Assembly (NCBI RefSeq): GCF_008271745.1
Contig: NZ_VKKZ01000020.1
Coordinates: forward strand, 248,001 to 312,000
From: Rufibacter glacialis
Lineage (GTDB): Bacteria > Bacteroidota > Bacteroidia > Cytophagales > Hymenobacteraceae
Direction of reading: 5' to 3'
Length of the DNA: 64,000 bases
Made by a program: the position numbers and the translations under genes. The notes below the pieces were generated by a model that saw only the letters and a list, made by a program, of their open reading frames with translations, did no database searches and was not told the DNA's origin. This document shows positions 8,804-16,388 of the stretch, piece after piece. The stretch's first letter is position 1. Every line of letters starts with the position of its first letter.

Positions 8804-8831
8804 CCGCCTGTTCGTTTACCACCCATCCTCC

Positions 8832-10127
8832 ATGCGCCAGCTTTCCTTGCCCGTTGCCTCCTTGCCTCTTCCTGTCCAGCAATGGAAACAACAAGCCCTG
8901 GCGTGGGCTGAAGCGGGACACCAGGTAGTAGCCTATTATGAACCCAATGATATTCCGTACCGGCACGGCGCTTTCCAGAACCTGTTGGGCGTACGGCGGA
9001 AGGCCCAAGACCTGATCTTGTCCTGGTCGGCCCTTCAGGAAAACCTGGTTCTGCCCAGGCCCTGTCCGCTCATGGGCTACCTCACCTATGACCTTAAAAA
9101 CGGACTGGAAAAACTGCACAGTCAGCACCCAGACTACCTTGGGTTCCCGGAGCTCACCTTCTTTGCCCCTGAGACTTGGATCACCTTTTCCGCAGAGAGC
9201 ATCACCATCTCCTCCACGGTAGAAGAGCCAGAAGCGGTAGCCCAAGCCATTCTCGCCACCTCGTTTACCGGCTCTTTTTCGCAAAGCCCCATCCAAACGC
9301 AGGCCCGGGTGGCCAAGGAAGACTACCTCCAGACTGTGGAGCAACTGCGGCAGCACATCCTGGAAGGGGATGTATATGAGGTGAATTACTGCCAGGAGTT
9401 CTATGCCGAGGAGGTGCGCCTTTCTCCCCTGCCCCTGTTCTGGAAACTGAACCAGGCCTCCCCTACGCCCTTTGCAGGATTCCTTAAACTTGAAGACCGG
9501 TACCTGCTGTGCGCCAGCCCTGAACGGTTCCTGAAAAAGGAAGGGAACGTACTCATCTCCCAACCCATCAAAGGCACCATCCGGCGCGGGAACACCCCGC
9601 AGGAAGACGAACACCAACGCCAGTTGCTGGCCTCCAGCGAAAAGGAACAAGCCGAGAACATGATGATTGTGGACCTGGTGCGCAATGACCTGAACCGGGT
9701 AGCCTCCACCGGCACAGTGCAGGTAGAGGAGCTGTTTGGTCTGTACGGCTTCCGCTACGTGTGGCAGATGATCTCCACGGTAACCGGCCAGGTGCCTGAC
9801 TCCGTCTCCCCGGTGGAGGTCCTGAAAGCCACCTTCCCGATGGGTAGTATGACCGGCGCTCCTAAGATCAGGGCCCTGGAGCTGATAGAGCAATACGAAC
9901 AAACCAAGCGGGGCCTTTACTCTGGGTCACTGGGATATTTCCTGCCCAACGGCGACTTTGACTTTAACGTGGTTATCCGCAGCTTGCAGTACAACGCCCA
10001 ATCAGGCTACCTTTCCTTTGAAGTAGGCAGTGCCATCACCTATGACTCAGACCCGGAGCAGGAATACCAGGAATGCCTGCTCAAGGCCGAGGCCATCAAC
10101 CAGGTGCTCCAGAACCTACCACGGTAA
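8832..10127 (+). CDS. pabB: Chorismate-binding enzyme, aminodeoxychorismate/anthranilate synthase component I (PabB-like)
   Basis: A 431-residue protein that uses chorismate and ammonia or glutamine-derived ammonia, most likely in folate (p-aminobenzoate) synthesis. The C-terminal half is the chorismate-binding domain: QPIKGTIRRG, ENMMIVDLVRNDLNRV, FPMGSMTGAPK and SGSLGYFLPNGDFDFN. The N-terminal half is a component-I domain. PIKGT, with the Lys, is the motif seen in PabB enzymes and in the TrpE/PabB branch that uses a covalent intermediate; this favours PabB over TrpE. No trp genes and no amidotransferase subunit are near. The start is placed downstream of the TATCTTTG box. Confidence 0.85.
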   Translation: MRQLSLPVASLPLPVQQWKQQALAWAEAGHQVVAYYEPNDIPYRHGAFQNLLGVRRKAQDLILSWSALQENLVLPRPCPLMGYLTYDLKNGLEKLHSQHPDYLGFPELTFFAPETWITFSAESITISSTVEEPEAVAQAILATSFTGSFSQSPIQTQARVAKEDYLQTVEQLRQHILEGDVYEVNYCQEFYAEEVRLSPLPLFWKLNQASPTPFAGFLKLEDRYLLCASPERFLKKEGNVLISQPIKGTIRRGNTPQEDEHQRQLLASSEKEQAENMMIVDLVRNDLNRVASTGTVQVEELFGLYGFRYVWQMISTVTGQVPDSVSPVEVLKATFPMGSMTGAPKIRALELIEQYEQTKRGLYSGSLGYFLPNGDFDFNVVIRSLQYNAQSGYLSFEVGSAITYDSDPEQEYQECLLKAEAINQVLQNLPR

Positions 10128-10254
10128 TCTACCCTCGCCCTCCACCACAGGATTTCCAAAGTTTTCAGGCTCTTTTCCCCAAAAGGGTACCAAAACCCTT
10201 CGGCTGAAGGATAAAAAATAAACTGCCATTCTGTCACAAACGCGGTAATATACG

Positions 10255-10262
10255 TATCTTTG
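10255..10262 (+). promoter_or_regulatory. TATCTTTG -7 promoter box for miaB
   Basis: An exact TAnnTTTG match that overlaps a possible alternative start at 10260 and so pushes the real start to 10272 or 10281. The leader would be very short. Confidence 0.6.
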
Positions 10263-10271
10263 CGTTTTAAA

Positions 10272-11714
10272 ATGCCTTTTATGCACGCACCCATCCTGGA
10301 CTTAGACTTTATAGACAACCGTACGCCGGAACAAGCCGCCGCGTGTGACACGAAAGTTACGGTTGACTCCAACACCGGACGCCAGCGGAAGCTATATATT
10401 GAGAGTTACGGCTGCCAGATGAACTTCTCTGACAGCGAGATCGTCTCTTCCATTATGTTTGAGGCCGGCTTTGACACCACCTCAGAAGTGAACAATGCGG
10501 ACCTGGTATTGCTGAATACCTGCTCTATCCGGGAAAAAGCTGAGCAAACCGTGCGCCACCGCCTGACTCAGCTGCAGCATCTAAAGAAAAAGAAACCCGG
10601 TATGGTGGTGGGCGTGCTTGGCTGCATGGCCGAGCGCCTTAAGAAGAACCTGCTGGAAGAAGAGAAAATGGTGGACTTAGTCGTAGGTCCAGACGCGTAC
10701 CGTGATCTTCCCTCGCTCATCAATGAGGTGGACAGCGGCCAGAAAGCGGTGAATGTGCTGCTTTCCCGCGAGGAAACTTACGCTGACATCAATCCCATCC
10801 GCCTGAACAGCAACGGCGTGAGCGCCTTCGTCTCCATCATGCGGGGCTGCGACAACATGTGCTCTTTCTGCGTGGTGCCCTTCACCCGGGGCCGCGAGCG
10901 CAGCCGTGATGCCCATTCCATTGTGCGGGAAGCCCAGGAACTGGTTAACCAGGGCTACAAAGAAGTGACCCTGCTAGGCCAGAATGTGGACTCTTACAAA
11001 TGGGCTTCTGAAGATGGCACCGACCGGGTTAATTTTGCCCAACTTTTGGAAAAAGTGGCGTTAATCAGCCCAGACCTGCGGGTGCGCTTCTCTACCTCGC
11101 ACCCCAAAGACATCACAGATGACGTGTTGTACACCATGAAAAAGTACGACAACATCTGCAAATACATCCACTTACCGGCCCAAAGCGGCAACTCCCGCGT
11201 GCTGGACCTGATGAACCGCACCTATGACCGCGCCTGGTACATGGAGCGCGTAGACGCCATCCGGCGCATCTTAGGCCAGGAATGCGGCATCTCCACTGAC
11301 ATGATCGCGGGTTTCTGCTCTGAGACCGAGGAAGAGCACCAGGACACCTTGTCGCTTATTGACTACGTGCAGTATGACTACGCCTACATGTTCTTCTACT
11401 CAGAGCGCCCCGGCACATTGGCGGCCCGCAAGCTGGAAGATGACGTGCCCCTGGAAACCAAGAAGCGTCGCCTGCAGGAAATCATTGACAAGCAGCGGTT
11501 CTACTCCTATGAGCGGAACAAACTGGACGTGGGCAAAATCCACAAGGTACTGGTAGAGAACTTCTCCAAGCGGTCAGACGACATGCTCAGCGGCCGCAAT
11601 GACCAGAACAAAGTAGTGATCTTCCCAAAGATGCACTTCCAGAAAGGCGACTACGTGAACGTGCTGGTGCATGACTGCTCCGTGGGCACCTTGTTCGGGG
11701 AACCGGTTCTTTAA
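10272..11714 (+). CDS. miaB: tRNA-2-methylthio-N6-isopentenyladenosine synthase MiaB
   Basis: A 480-residue radical-SAM methylthiotransferase that adds the 2-methylthio group to i6A37 of tRNA. The three N-terminal cluster cysteines are seen in [25 protein letters not shown] and VLGCMAERL. The radical-SAM CxxxCxxC is in [18 protein letters not shown] near residue 195, and a TRAM RNA-binding domain ends the protein (about 415-480). Its length is usual for bacterial MiaB. The sigma-54 activator and lptE follow on the same strand; this order is a familiar Bacteroidota arrangement. A TTTGAAGAT-type repeat starts at the stop codon. Confidence 0.96.
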   Translation: MPFMHAPILDLDFIDNRTPEQAAACDTKVTVDSNTGRQRKLYIESYGCQMNFSDSEIVSSIMFEAGFDTTSEVNNADLVLLNTCSIREKAEQTVRHRLTQLQHLKKKKPGMVVGVLGCMAERLKKNLLEEEKMVDLVVGPDAYRDLPSLINEVDSGQKAVNVLLSREETYADINPIRLNSNGVSAFVSIMRGCDNMCSFCVVPFTRGRERSRDAHSIVREAQELVNQGYKEVTLLGQNVDSYKWASEDGTDRVNFAQLLEKVALISPDLRVRFSTSHPKDITDDVLYTMKKYDNICKYIHLPAQSGNSRVLDLMNRTYDRAWYMERVDAIRRILGQECGISTDMIAGFCSETEEEHQDTLSLIDYVQYDYAYMFFYSERPGTLAARKLEDDVPLETKKRRLQEIIDKQRFYSYERNKLDVGKIHKVLVENFSKRSDDMLSGRNDQNKVVIFPKMHFQKGDYVNVLVHDCSVGTLFGEPVL

Positions 11715-11815
11715 TTTGAAAATTTGGAGATGAGGAAATTTGCAAATGGATTTCCTCCAAAGCAGAAGCTACCTATTTCCAAATCTTCTCATTTTCAAAT
11801 CTTCAAATCTATTTC
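11713..11815. repeat. Imperfect long inverted repeat of TTTGAAGAT-type units
   Basis: The left part (11714-11753) reads TTTGAAAATTTGGAGATGAG. The right part (about 11777-11812) reads TTTCCAAATCTTCTCATTTT and TCAAATCTTCAAATC. The two halves are roughly reverse complements, so transcripts could fold into one long stem between the miaB stop and the next ATG. Confidence 0.7.
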
Positions 11816-13090
11816 ATGCGTGATATTGAAATACAGTCGGTGAAGCAGCGGTTCGGCATCATCGGGAATTCCCCTTTGCTGAACTACGCCATTCAGGTGG
11901 CCGTGCAAGTGGCTCCCACGGATATGACCGTCCTGATCAACGGGGAAAGCGGAAGCGGGAAAGAATCCTTTTCCAAGATCATCCACCACCTGAGCCCCCG
12001 CAAACACGGCCAGTTTATTGCCATCAACTGCGGCGCCATCCCTGAGGGCACCATTGACTCAGAATTGTTCGGGCATGAGAAGGGTTCCTTCACCGGGGCG
12101 CAGGAAGCCCGCAAAGGCTATTTTGAGGTCACCAACGGCGGTACCATCTTTCTGGATGAGATTGGGGAGATGCCCCTGGGCACCCAGGCCCGGCTCCTGC
12201 GGGTGCTGGAAAACGGGGAGTTCATCAAGGTAGGTTCTTCTAAAGTGCAGAAGACCGATGTGCGCGTGGTGGCCGCCACCAATGTGAATTTGATGCAGGC
12301 CGTGGAGCGCGGGAAGTTCCGTGAGGACCTGTATTACCGGTTGAACACTGTGCCCATCAGTGTGCCCCCTTTGCGGGAACGCGGAGAAGACACCCATTTG
12401 CTCTTCCGGAAGTTCGCCAGTGATTTCGCGGAAAGATACCACGTAAAGCCCATCACCCTCACCTCAGAAGCGGTGCAGGAACTGCTGCGGTACCGGTTCC
12501 CGGGCAACATCCGGCAGTTGAAGAACATCGTGGAGCAGATCTCGGTGCTGGAATACGACCGCGAGATCAGCGCTACCACCTTGCGTAAGTACCTTCCGCA
12601 GGAACAGCAAAACCAATTGCCGGCACTGTTCCACCAGCACGGGCAGGCCGAAGGCGGCAACGGCATTTCTGAACGTGACCTGCTCTACAAGGTCTTGTTT
12701 GACATGCGCAAAGACATGAATGACCTGAAGCAGGTCGTCTTTGATTTGTTGTCGCACCAGCCAGCTGACACGGAACTTCTCAAAAACAACCGGCATTTGT
12801 TTGAAGAGGTGCAGCCGTTTGAAAAACCACCCGTGTACCGCTCCCCTGAACGCCGGGATGGCTACATGCTGGCCGTAGACGAACCCGACGAGGAATACGA
12901 GGAGAAGGTGGAGGACATTTCGCATGAAACCGAGGAGGAAAGCCTTTCTCTGGAGCACAAGGAAAAGGAAATGATCCTGAAAGCGTTAAAGAAGCACGGG
13001 AACAAACGCAAATACGCCGCCAAAGACCTGGGCATCTCAGAACGCACCCTTTACCGCAAATTAAAACAATACGACCTTGAAGACCTATAA
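11816..13090 (+). CDS. Sigma-54-dependent transcriptional activator (AAA+ plus Fis-type HTH, no receiver domain)
   Basis: A 424-residue enhancer-binding protein that opens RNA polymerase-sigma-54 promoters by ATP hydrolysis. Only about 20 residues precede the AAA+ domain, so there is no response-regulator or GAF sensor. Walker A is GESGSGKE near residue 45. The sigma-54-contacting loop is GSFTGA near 88, a variant of GAFTGA. Walker B is GGTIFLDEIGEM near 110. A long Glu-rich linker precedes a C-terminal Fis-type helix-turn-helix (KYAAKDLGISERTLYRKLKQ). The last bases overlap lptE. I infer groESL as one target (see the promoter at 15964). Confidence 0.93.
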   Translation: MRDIEIQSVKQRFGIIGNSPLLNYAIQVAVQVAPTDMTVLINGESGSGKESFSKIIHHLSPRKHGQFIAINCGAIPEGTIDSELFGHEKGSFTGAQEARKGYFEVTNGGTIFLDEIGEMPLGTQARLLRVLENGEFIKVGSSKVQKTDVRVVAATNVNLMQAVERGKFREDLYYRLNTVPISVPPLRERGEDTHLLFRKFASDFAERYHVKPITLTSEAVQELLRYRFPGNIRQLKNIVEQISVLEYDREISATTLRKYLPQEQQNQLPALFHQHGQAEGGNGISERDLLYKVLFDMRKDMNDLKQVVFDLLSHQPADTELLKNNRHLFEEVQPFEKPPVYRSPERRDGYMLAVDEPDEEYEEKVEDISHETEEESLSLEHKEKEMILKALKKHGNKRKYAAKDLGISERTLYRKLKQYDLEDL

Positions 13091-13613
13091 CCCTGCCCGT
13101 TTCCTGCTTCTGCTCTGCCTGCCGTTCCTGCTGAGCGGCTGCTACTCCTTCTCTGGGGTGAACCTGTCACAGGATGTAAAAACCATCTCCATCACCAACT
13201 TCAACAACGCCTCTGGCCAGGGACCCTCTAACTTACAGCAGTTTATCACTGAGGACTTCAAAGATTACTTCCAGCGGAATACCACCTTGCGTATCCTGCC
13301 CCAGGGCGGAGACCTGCAGATTGAAGGCCAGGTGTTGAGCTACACCTTCAGCCCAGCGGCTATCCAGCGCAGCGACATCCCTACCGGCGGCAACATTGGG
13401 CTGGACCAGGCCGGTGCTAACCGCCTTACCATTGTGGTGCAGATCAACTACACAGACACCAAGAACCCCACCAACAATTTTGACCAAAGCTTCTCCGGCT
13501 TTGCCGATTTCCCTCCTTCGCTGGATATCAACCAGATAAGCCAGGCGCAGATCAGGCAAATCACAGAACGCATTATTTATAGCGTTTTTACCAAAACGGT
13601 AGCGAATTGGTAA
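13077..13613 (+). CDS. lptE: LptE-like LPS-assembly lipoprotein
   Basis: A 178-residue predicted outer-membrane lipoprotein. A signal peptide with lipobox LLSGC (Cys near residue 22) is followed by YSFSGVNLSQDVKTISITNF, the recognisable opening of Bacteroidota LptE-like proteins, and a beta-rich domain with an FITEDFKDYFQRNTTLRI segment. With LptD it would insert lipopolysaccharide into the outer leaflet. The start codon is TTG at 13077, 14 bases inside the sigma-54 activator gene, which suggests translational coupling. No ATG in frame would keep the lipobox. Confidence 0.85.
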   Translation: MKTYNPARFLLLLCLPFLLSGCYSFSGVNLSQDVKTISITNFNNASGQGPSNLQQFITEDFKDYFQRNTTLRILPQGGDLQIEGQVLSYTFSPAAIQRSDIPTGGNIGLDQAGANRLTIVVQINYTDTKNPTNNFDQSFSGFADFPPSLDINQISQAQIRQITERIIYSVFTKTVANW

Positions 13614-13614
13614 G

Positions 13615-13622
13615 TATCTTTG
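13615..13622 (+). promoter_or_regulatory. TATCTTTG -7 promoter box
   Basis: An exact TAnnTTTG directly after the lptE stop, about 100 bases upstream of the next ATG. A hairpin lies just downstream of the expected start point. Confidence 0.5.
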
Positions 13623-13631
13623 CAGCCCCAT

Positions 13632-13664
13632 AAAGGCACTGAAAAGAAAAATTTCAGTGCCTTT
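13632..13664 (+). terminator. 13-bp-arm hairpin, possible weak terminator or leader structure
   Basis: Arms AAAGGCACTGAAA and TTTCAGTGCCTTT are exact complements around AGAAAAA. Only a short T run follows (TTTATC). It lies after lptE and inside the leader expected from the box at 13615. Confidence 0.55.
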
Positions 13665-13723
13665 ATCATCTACTATCCTTATAAAGAGTAATTTGTCTGT
13701 GTCTTACCCAAGGCCAGGCTACA

Positions 13724-15340
13724 ATGAGTTCCATGAACAAAGCGGCATTTCTAAATATTGTACGGCAGGTAGCCCCTATCCAGGACCAGGAAGTAGATGA
13801 CCTGGAACGGTTGGTGGTGTCTTTCCCCTACTGCCAAACCGCCCACGTTCTCCTGGCCAAAGCCGCCCATGACCGCGGCAGCATGCTGTCCACTCAAAAG
13901 CTGCGGCGGGCTGCTGCCCACGTGTCTAACCGGCAACTGCTCAAACAACTGGTATATGCTTACCCGGCACTGGAAGAAGCCCCTGTTCTGCCGCAAGAAC
14001 AAATAATGGAGCAGGAACCAGCCCCACCACCCGTTTCTGAGCCTTTTACTGAAAATCAGCCTTTAAACGCCCCGGAGGAAACGGAGGAAGAACTCCTTCT
14101 AACCTCCACTGAGGCCTTGGAACCTACTGCGCCTGCCCTTTCCTTGGCAGAACCGGAAGTAGAGGAACAACCCCTGGTAGCGGAAGAAATAGATGAGCCA
14201 GCGGTTGCTCAAGAATTTGAAGAAGCGCCGGTTCAGGAACCCATGGAGTTGCTTCCGGTGCTAGAAGAAACAGAGGAAGAAGAGACCACTGAAGACCTTA
14301 CAGCTTTAGAAGAACAAGATCTGATGTTGCCGGCCCCCGCCGAAGAGGAAATCCTGGTAGAGGAACTTCCCCTGGAAGAACCTTTGGCAGAGGAGGCAGA
14401 AGCATCTTATTCTGATTTGACCTCTTTTCCTGAAAACAACTCTGAAACAGCAGTAGAAGAGACTTTTGTGGAGGAAGAGGATATCGAGTTGCCAGAAGAT
14501 ATTTCCTTATCTGAGGAAGAAGACAACCTGGATGAGCTGTTGGAACTGATTCAGATCAACAGCCTTTCCACCTTCAACCTTCCTTACCCCAGCGTTGATC
14601 TGAGCCACGAGGAAATCATCTCTGAGCTGACTTCTGGCATCAACAACAGGGAGCAGGAAACCGAGGAGGAAATTATCCTTCCCATCAACACAGACTCCAA
14701 CTTGCCGGCTCAGGTGAAGGCGCTCGTTGCCCCTGAGGAAGACCCGGGCCTCAGCGCTTACCTGCAGATCGCGGAGCTGGATTCCTTGTATGACACCTCT
14801 GGCTATGAGTTCCCTACGCTTAAATTGCCCGAAGTGCCCTCCCCCGCTTCAGATGCTGATAACGCCCAGGATCCTTACCTATCCATCTTCACCCAGAACA
14901 ATCTGGCGTACTGGATGGGCTCCAGCCGTTTAGGGGAAAGCATCCAGTTGAAAGATGACCTTACCTCTGCCACGCCGTTCTACTTCCAGCCAGAACTGAT
15001 TCTGGAGCACGTGAAAGGCAAAGCCGAGCCCGCTCCCGCCCCAGACGTAGCGCCTATGGCTAAACTGGACCAGCAACTGGACATCATCAACCAGTTCCTG
15101 AAGACCACGCCCAAGCGCAAGACCCTGGCAAACGCCCAACTCACCCTGGAGCCGCAGGAAGATCTTTCGGCCAAAAGCTCTAAGATCAAAAAGACGCTGG
15201 TGTCTGAAAACCTGGCCCTCATCTTCATTAAACAGGGAAAGGGTAAGAAGGCCGTCAAAATTTATGAACAACTTATAGTGAAGTTTCCCGAAAAAAAGAG
15301 TTACTTTGCTGAACAAATTGAAAAATTAAGAAACGAATAA
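13724..15340 (+). CDS. Acidic protein of unknown function with helical ends
   Basis: A 538-residue protein I cannot name. Residues 1-90 are helical (AFLNIVRQVAPIQDQEVDDL, then an FPYCQTAHVLLAKAAHDRGS-like helix pair). Residues 95-300 are a very acidic Pro/Glu-rich, probably disordered linker. The C-terminus (about 440-538) is again helical and ends in AVKIYEQLIVKFPEKKSYFA, which looks like a single tetratricopeptide-type unit. No signal peptide is seen, so it is probably cytoplasmic. It sits between lptE and secG with a 7-base gap to secG, an arrangement I recall as conserved in Cytophagales. A role near envelope biogenesis or secretion is only a guess. Confidence 0.8.
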   Translation: MSSMNKAAFLNIVRQVAPIQDQEVDDLERLVVSFPYCQTAHVLLAKAAHDRGSMLSTQKLRRAAAHVSNRQLLKQLVYAYPALEEAPVLPQEQIMEQEPAPPPVSEPFTENQPLNAPEETEEELLLTSTEALEPTAPALSLAEPEVEEQPLVAEEIDEPAVAQEFEEAPVQEPMELLPVLEETEEEETTEDLTALEEQDLMLPAPAEEEILVEELPLEEPLAEEAEASYSDLTSFPENNSETAVEETFVEEEDIELPEDISLSEEEDNLDELLELIQINSLSTFNLPYPSVDLSHEEIISELTSGINNREQETEEEIILPINTDSNLPAQVKALVAPEEDPGLSAYLQIAELDSLYDTSGYEFPTLKLPEVPSPASDADNAQDPYLSIFTQNNLAYWMGSSRLGESIQLKDDLTSATPFYFQPELILEHVKGKAEPAPAPDVAPMAKLDQQLDIINQFLKTTPKRKTLANAQLTLEPQEDLSAKSSKIKKTLVSENLALIFIKQGKGKKAVKIYEQLIVKFPEKKSYFAEQIEKLRNE

Positions 15341-15347
15341 TCCAATT

Positions 15348-15737
15348 ATGTACATTGCTCTGATCAGCGTAATTCTTTTCCTGTGCGTGCTGTTGGTTCT
15401 GGTGGTCTTGTCTCAGAACTCAAAAGGCGGCGGATTGTCCAGCCAGTTTGGCGGCGGCGGCACCAGCCAATTAATGGGCGTGAAACGTACCGGTGACCTT
15501 CTGGAGAAGTTAACCTGGGGCTTCGCGATCGGAATCATTGTATTGACCTTGGCTTCCCATACCATTGTCTCAGACGGCGCTGCCGATAACCGTACCATCA
15601 ACGAGCAGCGTGCTGGCCAAGCGGCTCCCGCTCCTGCCCCTGCTGCTCCGGCTATCCCGCAACAGAATGCAGCCCCTGCTGGCGCGGCCACTCCGGCCCC
15701 AGCTACCCCGGCTCCTACTGCTGACTCAGCGAATTAA
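15348..15737 (+). CDS. secG: Protein translocase subunit SecG
   Basis: A 129-residue inner-membrane protein of the SecYEG channel. Two membrane segments are visible: residues 3-22 (IALISVILFLCVLLVLVVLS) and about 52-70 (LTWGFAIGIIVLTLASHT). Between them is the conserved loop NSKGGGLSSQFGGGGTSQ. The C-terminal 50 residues are an Ala/Pro-rich tail, longer than in E. coli SecG and common in this phylum. The gene follows the acidic unknown protein by 7 bases and ends at a strong terminator. Confidence 0.92.
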   Translation: MYIALISVILFLCVLLVLVVLSQNSKGGGLSSQFGGGGTSQLMGVKRTGDLLEKLTWGFAIGIIVLTLASHTIVSDGAADNRTINEQRAGQAAPAPAPAAPAIPQQNAAPAGAATPAPATPAPTADSAN

Positions 15738-15767
15738 TAAAAGCCGATACAGACAACCCTTTGTTGG

Positions 15768-15800
15768 AGTCCGGGCCTTAAGTGGCCCGGACTTTTTTTT
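15768..15800 (+). terminator. Intrinsic terminator of secG
   Basis: AGTCCGGGCC and GGCCCGGACT arms around TTAAGT, followed by eight Ts. Confidence 0.9.
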
Positions 15801-15849
15801 GCCCCGTTCCCTGGCGGTTTTGCCAAAAGAAGGCTCTAAACGCACATTT

Positions 15850-15900
15850 TGACAGTTTCTGAACTGACAAAATTAAAGCCGTCCTGACCATCCGTGTCAG
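15850..15900 (+). promoter_or_regulatory. Cluster of TGACA/CTGAC repeats, candidate activator-binding sites
   Basis: TTGACAG (15849-15855), CTGACA (15864-15869), and CTGAC-N7-GTCAG (15884-15900, an exact inverted repeat). The cluster lies 65-115 bases upstream of the -24 element, the usual distance for enhancer sites of sigma-54 activators. Confidence 0.5.
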
Positions 15901-15963
15901 GGAAAACACAGGGTTTTCCTTGTTCTGAGGGTGGAAAGCGGCAAGTTTGGCAGGAAACGGGAG

Positions 15964-15980
15964 TTGGCACAAGAATCGCT
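15964..15980 (+). promoter_or_regulatory. Sigma-54 (-24/-12) promoter upstream of groES
   Basis: TTGGCAC (15964-15970) and TCGCT (15976-15980). The invariant GG (15966-15967) and GC (15978-15979) are separated by exactly 10 bases, as sigma-54 requires. One mismatch (TCGCT for TTGCT) lies in the -12 box. No TAnnTTTG box is evident nearby. Confidence 0.6.
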
Positions 15981-16053
15981 AATAGGGATACCAACCCCGG
16001 TAGGCTTGCTGCCGGGCATTATCGTTAACTTAATCTAATTTTATAACAACCCT

Positions 16054-16344
16054 ATGGCCTTAGATCTAAAACCATTGGCAGACAGAGTAATCGTGTTACC
16101 TGCTGCGGCTGAAGAAAAAACCAAATCTGGTATCATCATTCCGGACACTGCCAAAGAAAAACCACAACGCGGCGAAGTAGTTGCCGTTGGAGAAGGAAAA
16201 ATCTCCGATCAAGGTGTTTTAGTAAAGTCACAGTTGAAAGTTGGCGATCAAGTGCTGTATGGCAAATATGCCGGCACAGAGATCTCGTTAGATGGCGCTG
16301 ACTACCTGATCATGCGGGAGTCTGACATCCTGGCGGTTCTTTAA
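16054..16344 (+). CDS. groES: Co-chaperonin GroES
   Basis: A 96-residue GroES, the heptameric lid of the GroEL folding chamber. It opens with [20 protein letters not shown] and has the mobile-loop region [19 protein letters not shown] near residues 23-41, then a C-terminal [13 protein letters not shown]. The length and start are as expected. groEL follows after 44 bases, giving the standard bicistronic operon. Control by a sigma-54 promoter upstream is inferred. Confidence 0.97.
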   Translation: MALDLKPLADRVIVLPAAAEEKTKSGIIIPDTAKEKPQRGEVVAVGEGKISDQGVLVKSQLKVGDQVLYGKYAGTEISLDGADYLIMRESDILAVL

Positions 16345-16388
16345 TCTTTATTTTTCTTAATCTCAACCATAATCTATCATAAGAAACT

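Larger units (their letters stand above)
15738..16053. other. groESL upstream control region
   Basis: It contains the secG terminator (15768-15800), a cluster of TGACA/CTGAC repeats (15850-15900), a sigma-54-type promoter (15964-15980) and about 70 bases of leader before groES. I find no CIRCE element (TTAGCACTC-N9-GAGTGCTAA). Confidence 0.7.

Noticed and set aside
15840-16053. CIRCE (HrcA) operator upstream of groES
   Set aside because: No TTAGCACTC-N9-GAGTGCTAA or close variant is present; the repeats there are CTGAC-type.
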